Assembly (NCBI GenBank): GCA_027021605.1
Contig: JALUUA010000032.1
Location: forward strand, 1-17,948
Direction of reading: 5' to 3'
Length of the DNA stretch: 17,948 bases
Origin: Candidatus Bipolaricaulota bacterium
GTDB taxonomy: Bacteria; Bipolaricaulota; Bipolaricaulia; RBG-16-55-9
A model generated the notes under the pieces. That model saw only the letters and a program-made list of their open reading frames with translations, had not been told where the DNA came from and did not search any database. Within the stretch, counting starts at the first letter, position 1; each line of letters begins with the position of its first letter. Shown in pieces: positions 6,253 to 12,377 of this stretch. Position numbers and translations under genes: made by a program.

Positions 6253-6382
6253 CGAACCCTGCGGAGCCCCCCTTGCGATTCGCGAGTTGACGGAGATCAT
6301 GGCCCTGCAGGGTGCCGTGGGATAGCATAAGGGACCGCCCGAGGGCGGATTTAGGGGGACCGCAGCGCCACAGCCGCTGCGG
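6253..6382 (+). ncRNA. Structured 5' leader (possible cis-regulatory RNA) of the Rieske/Rnf-like operon
   Basis: The predicted leader can fold into a closed multi-branch structure. CTGCGG (6259-6264) pairs with CCGCAG (6360-6365), and CCCCCT (6268-6273) with AGGGGG (6353-6358). These enclose a hairpin at 6298-6319 (CATGGC/GCCGTG) and a perfect CCGCC-CGAG-GGCGG hairpin (6335-6348). The 3' strand of the closing helix can instead form an exclusive 8-bp hairpin, CCGCAGCG (6360-6367) with CGCTGCGG (6375-6382). Such mutually exclusive pairing is how riboswitches and attenuators look. I do not recognise a known class: no RFN, TPP, SAM, cobalamin or 6S consensus was seen. A tiny reading frame (6299-6325, MALQGAVG) with GGAG before it lies inside. 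Confidence 0.4.
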
Positions 6383-6415
6383 ATTGCGCGCAAAGACGAA
6401 CAAAACAACGCCGCC

Positions 6416-7042
6416 ATGAGCAAAGATCACGTCGAGAACGAGTTTCCGGTTTCGCCGGGAGCCCGGCGGCTCACCCGGCGGAAGTTCCTCACCCGGCTGG
6501 GGCTGGGGGCTTTTACCCTAAGCGCCGGGGCCTTCGCCAGCAGCGTGGGGGCTTACATCCTCCCCAAGCTCAACTTCGAGCCCTCCTCCATCTTCTCCAT
6601 CGGCCGCCCCGAGGACTACAAAGTAGGCGACATGCGCCTCCTGGAGGCCAAGCAGGTCTACGTCTTCCGCAATTCCTATGGGATCCAGGTCGTCTCCGCG
6701 ATCTGCACCCACCTGGGCTGCTCGTATCGCCCGTTCGGGCCGCCCAACGACAGGTTTCCCATCGTCCACGCGCTGTGCCCCTGCCACGGGAGCATCTTCG
6801 CCCGCGACGGGCGCGTCTTGGACGGGCCCGCCCCCCGACCCCTGCCCTTCTACCACGTGGACCTCACGGCGGACGGGCGGCTCCTGGTGGACAAGAGCGT
6901 CACGATGCTCACGGACCCCCTGAGCAAGGCGAGCGGCGAGGGGATCGGGCACAACCTCTACTTCGACCCGGAGCAGAAGCGGTTGGTGGAGGGGCCGCTC
7001 CCCGACGGGAGCGAGTGCCTCCCCTGCCAAAAGGGAGGCTGA
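6416..7042 (+). CDS. petC: Rieske [2Fe-2S] iron-sulfur protein of a cytochrome bc-type complex
   Basis: A 208-residue Rieske protein. The two cluster-binding boxes are CTHLGC (Cys97, His99, Cys102) and CPCHGS (Cys121, Cys123, His124); these supply two Cys and two His ligands plus the disulfide pair. The N-terminus has a twin-arginine signal (TRRKFLTRLG, 20-29) followed by one hydrophobic helix (about 31-50), as in Tat-exported, membrane-anchored Rieske proteins. The cluster head should sit on the outer face of the membrane and accept electrons from quinol at the Qp site. A 45-residue tail after the cluster fold ends in CLPCQKGG, a Cys pair of unknown role that is not a c-heme site because His is missing. 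First gene of the operon. It has no Shine-Dalgarno sequence, only an A-rich leader. Confidence 0.95.
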   Translation: MSKDHVENEFPVSPGARRLTRRKFLTRLGLGAFTLSAGAFASSVGAYILPKLNFEPSSIFSIGRPEDYKVGDMRLLEAKQVYVFRNSYGIQVVSAICTHLGCSYRPFGPPNDRFPIVHALCPCHGSIFARDGRVLDGPAPRPLPFYHVDLTADGRLLVDKSVTMLTDPLSKASGEGIGHNLYFDPEQKRLVEGPLPDGSECLPCQKGG

Positions 7043-7048
7043 TCCCCC

Positions 7049-7825
7049 ATGGACCTCGTCTTCTACGGGCTGATCGATCGGCTGGTCCTCCTCCTCCAGC
7101 AGGTCCGCCGCAGCCCCGTCTGGATCTCCATCTTCCGCCGCGAGCACCTCCCCCGGACGGAGACGGACTTCCTGGCCATGAACCGGAAGAACTTCTTCGT
7201 CCACGTGCTGCCCGCCACCATCGACAAGCGCTCCCTGCGCATCACCTACAGCTGGTTCTGGATGGGCGTGATCGCCTTCTGGCTCTTTGTGATCCTGGTG
7301 GTCACGGGCATCTACCTGATGTTCTACTACGTCCCCTCTGTGGAGCGGGCCTTCGACACGGTCCGCCAGATCATCAACCAGGTGACCCTGGGGCGCTTCA
7401 TCCGAAACCTCCACAAGTGGGCCGGGGAGTTTATGGTGCTGGCCGTCTTCCTGCACATGCTCCGCGTCTTCTACACGGGGGCCTACCAGAAGCCCCGGGA
7501 GTTCAACTGGGTCATCGGGGTCTTTCTGTTTCTGATCACGATTCTATTCGCCTTCTCGGGGTACATTCTCCCCTGGGACCAGCTGGGGTACTACGCGGCC
7601 AAGATCGCCTGCAACATCGCGGAGAACGTCCCCTACGTGGGCGATCAGGTCCGCCAGGCCCTCCTGGGCGTGAGCAACTGCAACAACCTCAACCAGTTCT
7701 CGCTGTTGCGCTGGTACGTGATTCACGTCTTCCTGCTGCCCGTCTTCATGGTGCTTCTGATCGCGATCCACTTCTGGCGGATCCGCAAGGACGAGTACAC
7801 GATCCCGCCGGAGGAGGCGTCGTAA
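7049..7825 (+). CDS. petB: Cytochrome b6-type subunit (N-terminal half of cytochrome b)
   Basis: A 258-residue, four-helix diheme cytochrome b. The heme ligands are His122/His136 on helix B (13 residues between) and His226/His241 on helix D (14 between). The 14-residue spacing on helix D is characteristic of the b6 type, not the mitochondrial bc1 type. The Qp-site segment SGYILPWDQLGYYAAKI is clear. A 60-residue amphipathic N-terminus precedes helix A. The Cys that binds heme cn in b6f complexes is not seen near helix A; the only Cys residues (188 and 211) are in the loop between helices C and D. The C-terminal half of cytochrome b is encoded four genes downstream (11316-12377), with three Rnf-like genes between. 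A good GGGAGG site precedes the start, and the stop overlaps the next start (TAATG). Confidence 0.95.
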   Translation: MDLVFYGLIDRLVLLLQQVRRSPVWISIFRREHLPRTETDFLAMNRKNFFVHVLPATIDKRSLRITYSWFWMGVIAFWLFVILVVTGIYLMFYYVPSVERAFDTVRQIINQVTLGRFIRNLHKWAGEFMVLAVFLHMLRVFYTGAYQKPREFNWVIGVFLFLITILFAFSGYILPWDQLGYYAAKIACNIAENVPYVGDQVRQALLGVSNCNNLNQFSLLRWYVIHVFLLPVFMVLLIAIHFWRIRKDEYTIPPEEAS

Positions 7826-9258
7826 TGGCCATCGTCGGGACGCTCAAGACCTTCAAGGGCGGGCGCTACTTCCCCCGGCTGCAGGGGCTCCCCCGCGGGC
7901 CCCTCCGGGAGGGACCCGTGCCCCCGAGGGTGCACCTGCCCCTGCGCCAGGGGTTTGGGGAGGAGCCCGACCCCCTCGTGGAGGTGGGTCAGCGGGTACG
8001 GACGGGCGAGGTGCTCGCCCGCTCCGACGAGAAGATCTCCACCCCTGTGCTCGCCTCCCTCACGGGCACCGTGGTGCGCGTGGAGGAGGGGGTCCACCCC
8101 CTCGATGGGGAGCCCACGACCGTGATCACCCTGGAGGCCGATCCCGAGCCCTACCGGGACGACTGGGCCCCCCTCGACGTCCCCCGGGGGAACTTCGAGC
8201 GCTGGGGGCCGGAGGAGCTGGGGCGCATCCTCTACGAAGCGGGGGTCACGGCCTTGGGGAAGTGGGGCTTTCCCACCCCCTTCCGCACCGCCCCGGCGGA
8301 GCCCTCCGCGATAAGAGCCCTCCTCGTCAACGCCGTGGAGGCCGAGCCCTACCTTCGGGGCGATCGGGCCCTGCTCTTCGAGGAGTTCGAGAAGTTCGTC
8401 ACGGGCCTCAAGATCCTCAAGAGCGCGCTGGGCAACATCGAGGTGCACGTCGGCTTGGGGTATGACCTGCCCCACGTGCTCGAGGAGCTGGAGGCCCGGA
8501 TGGAGTACCACGACTGGCTCTACCTCCATCCCCTGCTCCCCAAGTACCCCCAGGGCGAGGACGAAGTGCTCATTAAGACGATCCTCAACGAGGAGGTGCC
8601 CGCGGGCCGACCGCCGACGGATCTGGGCGTCGTCGTCTGCGACGTCCAGCTCGTGGTGGCGGCCTACGAGGCCGTGGTCGAGGCCCGCCCGATGGTCGAT
8701 CGGGTGGTCTCGATCGGGGGCTCGGCGATGGCGCAGCCCGTCAACGCCCGGGTGCGGCTGGGGACGCCCGTGGGGGACCTCCTGGAGCAATTCGGGAACC
8801 AGGGCCCCTCGCGGGTGATCGTGGGGGGGCCGCTGCGGGGCAGCTCCGTCACCGACGTGGACGCCCCCATCACCCGGGAGGCCCGGGCGCTCGTGGCCCT
8901 GGAGGAGCCCCGCTCCCCCTCCGTTACGACCCGATGGGGATTTCTCCCCGGGGCGGACTCCCACGTGCGGCTCCTGCCCCCCTTCGGGCGGGAGAAGCGG
9001 GCCACGACCGCCCTGGTGGGGGGGACGAAGCCCTGCATCCGCTGCGGCGACTGCGTGGACATCTGCCCGCAGAACCTCTTCCCCATCGAGCTGGCCGAGG
9101 CCGGGGAGCGCGGGGACCTCGAGCGGGCCGAAGAGCTGACGATCTTCGCCTGCATCGAGTGCGGGCTCTGCAGCTACATCTGCCCCTCCAAGATCGACCT
9201 GTTAGAGGGCATCCGGAAGGCGAAGCGCTGGATCCGCGAGGAGCGGCTGGAGGACTGA
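7825..9258 (+). CDS. rnfC: RnfC-like electron-transfer subunit with two [4Fe-4S] clusters
   Basis: A 477-residue soluble, membrane-associated subunit. The N-terminus (TFKGGRYFP) and barrel-sandwich segment match RnfC/NqrA. A central NuoF-like FMN/NADH domain includes GKWGFPT (145-151), VNAVEAEPYLRGD (168-180) and KYPQGEDEVLIK (240-251). A SLBB region follows (VVSIGGSAMAQPVN). The C-terminus has two ferredoxin motifs, Cys404/407/410/414 and Cys443/446/449/453. In canonical Rnf, RnfC takes electrons from or gives them to NAD(H). Here the glycine-rich loop usually written GLGGAGFPT is ALGKWGFPT, and the ECEP motif is EAEP, so nucleotide binding may be altered. The start at 7825 overlaps the cytochrome b stop by one base and has GGAGGAGG just upstream. 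It should dock to the RnfD-like and RnfB-like subunits on the cytoplasmic side. Confidence 0.92.
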   Translation: MAIVGTLKTFKGGRYFPRLQGLPRGPLREGPVPPRVHLPLRQGFGEEPDPLVEVGQRVRTGEVLARSDEKISTPVLASLTGTVVRVEEGVHPLDGEPTTVITLEADPEPYRDDWAPLDVPRGNFERWGPEELGRILYEAGVTALGKWGFPTPFRTAPAEPSAIRALLVNAVEAEPYLRGDRALLFEEFEKFVTGLKILKSALGNIEVHVGLGYDLPHVLEELEARMEYHDWLYLHPLLPKYPQGEDEVLIKTILNEEVPAGRPPTDLGVVVCDVQLVVAAYEAVVEARPMVDRVVSIGGSAMAQPVNARVRLGTPVGDLLEQFGNQGPSRVIVGGPLRGSSVTDVDAPITREARALVALEEPRSPSVTTRWGFLPGADSHVRLLPPFGREKRATTALVGGTKPCIRCGDCVDICPQNLFPIELAEAGERGDLERAEELTIFACIECGLCSYICPSKIDLLEGIRKAKRWIREERLED

Positions 9259-9261
9259 CCC

Positions 9262-10326
9262 ATGAGCGCGCCCGTACCCACCCCCACGGCGTCCCAGGAG
9301 ACCCGGAGGCGCAGGATCGAGCTCCTCCCCGCCGGGGGCGGGGGGCGGTTCGCCGTGGCCCGGGCCCCCTACTTGCGCGACGGGGTCGGGGTCCGGGGGT
9401 ACCTCGGGGCCTTCGCGCTGGCCTTGGTCCCCGCGGTCCTGGGGGCCGTGGCGCTCTTCGGGCTCCACGTGCTGGCCGTGATCGCCCTCTCCTACGCCGT
9501 GGGGCTCCTGATGCACTACGGGTTCTCCCGCCTGCAGCGCCGGCCCCGGCCCGACGAGGGGATTCTGCTTACGGCTATGCTCTTCGCCCTCGTGCTGCCC
9601 CCGAACCCGCCGTGGGCGCTGGTGGTGCTGGGAAGCGTCTTCGCGTTCCTGGCCCGCGAGATCTTCGGGGGGCTGGGACGCTACCCCTTCCAGCCCGCGC
9701 TCGTGGGGAAGGCCCTTCTCGTCATCCTCTTCCCCGCGGCCATGGCGCGCTTTTGGGAGCCGCTGGCGGGGGGCGCGGGGTTTGCGCAGTGGGCCCCCGC
9801 GGAGCCGGCCACGCAGACCCCCCTGACGGCCGTGCTCCAGGGCCAAGAGGTGCCCCTGGGGACGCTGTTGGGGGCGCAGCCCGGGCTGCTGGGCGGCGCG
9901 TTTGCGGGCCTGCTGCTCCTGGGCGGGGTTTGGCTCCTCTTTACCCGCGCCGTGGACTGGCGCATCCCGTTGGGGATGGTCCTCACCGCCTGGCTCGGGG
10001 GCGGGCTCCTCACGATGCTCTACCCGGAGGTGTTGGGGCCAAGCGGGCTCGTCCACCTGCTCTCGGGGGGGTTCCTGCTGGCCGCGTTCTGGCTGGCCGC
10101 GGACCCCGTAACGAGCCCGATGACCCCGCGGGGCAAGTGGCTCTTCGCCATCGCCGTTACCCTCCTGATCGTGATCCTCCGGGGGCTTATCCCCTGGCCG
10201 GAGGAAGCGATCGTCTTCGCCGTGCTGATGATGAACGCGCTGGTCCCCTGGCTCGATCGGGTCGCCGCCCCCCGGCCCTTCGGGAGTTCTGCAGGGGGAC
10301 AGGGACAAGGAGGGAAGAAGGGATGA
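9262..10326 (+). CDS. rnfD: RnfD/NqrB-like membrane flavoprotein subunit
   Basis: A 354-residue polytopic membrane protein of the RnfD/NqrB family, with about eight to ten hydrophobic helices. Family landmarks are GGLGRYPFQPALVGKALL (compare GRNIFNPALV in NqrB) and the near-invariant WLAADPVTSPMTPRGK (277-292). In relatives FMN is bound covalently by phosphoester to Thr in an S/T-G-A-T motif on the outer face. The corresponding place here reads EPATQTPLTA (181-190), so Thr186 followed by PL is the candidate flavinylation site, but the preceding residues differ. The C-terminus is a Gly/Lys-rich tail. The gap after rnfC is 3 nt with GGAGG present, and the stop overlaps the next start by four bases. 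No apbE gene (FMN transferase) is visible in the window. Confidence 0.9.
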   Translation: MSAPVPTPTASQETRRRRIELLPAGGGGRFAVARAPYLRDGVGVRGYLGAFALALVPAVLGAVALFGLHVLAVIALSYAVGLLMHYGFSRLQRRPRPDEGILLTAMLFALVLPPNPPWALVVLGSVFAFLAREIFGGLGRYPFQPALVGKALLVILFPAAMARFWEPLAGGAGFAQWAPAEPATQTPLTAVLQGQEVPLGTLLGAQPGLLGGAFAGLLLLGGVWLLFTRAVDWRIPLGMVLTAWLGGGLLTMLYPEVLGPSGLVHLLSGGFLLAAFWLAADPVTSPMTPRGKWLFAIAVTLLIVILRGLIPWPEEAIVFAVLMMNALVPWLDRVAAPRPFGSSAGGQGQGGKKG

Positions 10327-11309
10327 GCGCCCGCGTTCAAGACGCGCGAGCCCGTTGGCAGGAGGAGCAGAAGCAGACGCGGCGCATGGCGATCGCGCTG
10401 GGCGTCGCCGCGGGGATCGTCATCGGGGTGTACGCCTTCGCCCTGGAGATGAGCCCTTCGGAGGTCGCGCTCTCCCTGGTGCTGGGCGGGCTCGGCTGGG
10501 GGCTCCTCGGGGCGGCCTTCCATGCGCTTACCGAGCGCACCCGGCGGGAGCCCAACGGCTTGACGGCTTGGGCGCCCCACCCGTACGCCCCCCATCTCGT
10601 GCTCGGGTTTCTCGTTTTGGTGAGCTTTTATGGTCTGCTGCGGGTGCCAGGGATCGCGGCCCCCCTGGTGCTGGGAGCCGTGGCGTGGCTCGCCACCCGG
10701 GAGGTCCTCAAGCTCCGCGAGGTCTCCCGCCCCCGGACGTTCCTGGCGGTGCACGGCGAGGAGGGGACCGTGCCCGTCCCCCAGGGGGCCAACCTCCTCG
10801 AAGCGCTGGAGGGGGCGGGCTATCGGCTGCTCACCCAGTGCGGGCGCAAGGGCCAGTGCGCCACCTGCCGGGTGCGGGTCCGCGAGGGGGCACGGGAGTG
10901 GACCCAGAAGGAGCAGGGCGCCGCGCTCACCCCGCGCCAGAAGGGCGAGGGCTGGGTTCTGTCCTGCCAAGTGGCCGTGCACAACGACATGGAGATCGAG
11001 CTGTTTAAGCCCCTGGTGCTCCGCTGGCCGTCGTTTACGCCGGGGCAGCTCTCCGACGAGGCCCGGGCCCTGCGGCGGGCGCTCCCCGGGTTCCACTGCG
11101 AGGTCTGCGGGTATCGCTTGTGCGAAGAGTACGCCCAGGCCATCGCCGAGCGCCGGGAGCCCCTCACGCGCTGCCTGCCCGGCGGCGAGCCCGTCCGGCG
11201 ACGCTTGGAGGAGATCGCCCAAGCGCTTGCGATCCCGGTGCGCCCCGCCGAGGAGGAGAAGGAAAAGAAGGGAACACCATCGAAAACGGGAACGGGAGCG
11301 GAGGACTGA
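10323..11309 (+). CDS. Hybrid membrane protein: NqrF-like [2Fe-2S] ferredoxin domain fused to RnfB-type [4Fe-4S] domain
   Basis: A 328-residue protein. Residues 21-130 contain four hydrophobic helices with a basic N-terminus, so both ends should face the cytoplasm. Residues 137-230 form a plant/NqrF-type ferredoxin domain with Cys173, Cys179, Cys182 and Cys215 (C-x5-C-x2-C-x32-C). Residues 254-288 reproduce the RnfB cluster domain, LPGFHCEVCGYRLC through RCLPGG, with Cys259, 262, 267 and 284 (C-x2-C-x4-C-x16-C). The two C-terminal [4Fe-4S] ferredoxin repeats of RnfB and the FAD/NADH domain of NqrF are both missing. Position after rnfC-rnfD supports a role in carrying electrons between RnfC and the membrane or the cytochrome b module. 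The start ATG at 10323 overlaps the rnfD-like stop and is preceded by AAGGAGG. The tail is Lys/Glu-rich. Confidence 0.88.
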   Translation: MSARVQDARARWQEEQKQTRRMAIALGVAAGIVIGVYAFALEMSPSEVALSLVLGGLGWGLLGAAFHALTERTRREPNGLTAWAPHPYAPHLVLGFLVLVSFYGLLRVPGIAAPLVLGAVAWLATREVLKLREVSRPRTFLAVHGEEGTVPVPQGANLLEALEGAGYRLLTQCGRKGQCATCRVRVREGAREWTQKEQGAALTPRQKGEGWVLSCQVAVHNDMEIELFKPLVLRWPSFTPGQLSDEARALRRALPGFHCEVCGYRLCEEYAQAIAERREPLTRCLPGGEPVRRRLEEIAQALAIPVRPAEEEKEKKGTPSKTGTGAED

Positions 11310-11315
11310 TCGAGC

Positions 11316-12377
11316 ATGCCCAAGGTGATCATCCTCGGCCAGGAAGAGATCGAAGTCGAAGCCGGAGCCAACCTCCTTCGGGTGATCCAGCAGCACGGCT
11401 ACGACCGGGCGCTCCCCGCCACCTGCGACGGGCGGTGCACCTGTGCCACCTGCACCGTGCGGGTGCTCAAGGGGGGCGACGAGGTCAAGCCCTGCGAAAA
11501 AGACCTCCTCAAGGACAAGATCGACAAGAACTGGCGGCTCTCCTGCCAGGTGCTCGTCGAGCAAGACATCGAGGTGGAGGTTCCGGGCTACGAGGTCGCC
11601 GAGGCGCTGGAGATCGAGCCGGGCCTTTTGGCCGACATCTTGGACTACTGCGCCGAGCACCTCCCCCTGGCGGAGGTCCGCTCCTCCCAGCGCATCACCC
11701 TCAAGCGCCTGCGGGATCTGCGGCGCCGGGTGCACGCCCTGGTCGAGGGCGGCGGCGACCCCCCGGACTTCGAGATCCTGCGCGACCTGCTCGTTTACCT
11801 CCTGGACCACGACCTGGTGAAGGAGATCCCCTCGCGCCACCCCTTCACGGAGCGCACCGTCGAGATGATGGTCCAGGTCTTCGAGAAGCGCATCCCGGCC
11901 CCCATCGAGGAGCGGGAGGAGATCCTCACCTACCCGTACTACCTCTACGTGGTCTTCACCCTCCTGTTCTTCCTGCTGGGGGGGCTTAGCATCTACGCGC
12001 TCTTCGTGGACGCGCCCCTGGAGCAGGCGGCCACCCCGACGTTCACCCCCAACCCGGAGAAGGCCCCGTGGTACTTCCTGGGGATTCAGGAGCTTTTGGC
12101 CATCTCGCCCAACTTGGGCGGGGTGCTCAACTCGATCGCCATCGGCGGGGTCATCCTGCCGGGGCTGGTGGTCTTCTTCTGGATGGCGATCCCCTACATC
12201 GAGAGCCGCCTCGAGTTCTGGCGCTCCGACAAATCAAAGCCGCCGGGACGGCGGCTGCGGGAGCGGCCCGTCACCGTCGCGCTCTTTACGCTAACGATCT
12301 TCTTGTTCGTGGCCCTCATCATCGTGGGGACCTACTTCCGCGGGCCGAACTGGGAGTTCGTCCTCCCCTGGCGCTAG
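11316..12377 (+). CDS. [2Fe-2S] ferredoxin fused to cytochrome b6f subunit IV (C-terminal half of cytochrome b)
   Basis: A 353-residue fusion. Residues 1-92 are a ferredoxin domain with Cys37, Cys43, Cys46 and Cys77 (C-x5-C-x2-C-x30-C); Cys41 and Cys60 are extra. Residues 93-205 are a charged, mostly helical linker I do not recognise. Residues 206-353 match subunit IV (PetD), with three membrane helices at about 211-231, 269-296 and 319-340. The Qp-site motif is PNPEKAPWYFLGIQELL, where APWY stands for the PEWY of other cytochromes b. Because the N-terminus of subunit IV faces the cytoplasm, the ferredoxin should sit on that side, near the Qn site, and could exchange electrons with quinone there. 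Last gene of the operon. GGAGG precedes the start, and the 3' end overlaps the convergent jag gene by 87 nt. Confidence 0.9.
   Translation: MPKVIILGQEEIEVEAGANLLRVIQQHGYDRALPATCDGRCTCATCTVRVLKGGDEVKPCEKDLLKDKIDKNWRLSCQVLVEQDIEVEVPGYEVAEALEIEPGLLADILDYCAEHLPLAEVRSSQRITLKRLRDLRRRVHALVEGGGDPPDFEILRDLLVYLLDHDLVKEIPSRHPFTERTVEMMVQVFEKRIPAPIEEREEILTYPYYLYVVFTLLFFLLGGLSIYALFVDAPLEQAATPTFTPNPEKAPWYFLGIQELLAISPNLGGVLNSIAIGGVILPGLVVFFWMAIPYIESRLEFWRSDKSKPPGRRLRERPVTVALFTLTIFLFVALIIVGTYFRGPNWEFVLPWR

Noticed and set aside
6253..6415. 6S RNA, SRP RNA or tmRNA in the operon leader
   Set aside because: The characteristic consensus segments of these RNAs (for example the SRP GGAAG/AGCA loop or the tmRNA T-arm-like end) were not found, so it is reported only as an unclassified leader.
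7012..7042. Rieske C-terminal CLPC as a c-type heme site
   Set aside because: A heme-c site needs CxxCH; Gln follows the second Cys. No CxxCH occurs in any protein of the operon.
10020..11840. 606-codon minus-strand open frame opposite the Rnf-like genes
   Set aside because: No recognisable domain. It spans three overlapping, motif-rich plus-strand genes and is explained by their codon bias.
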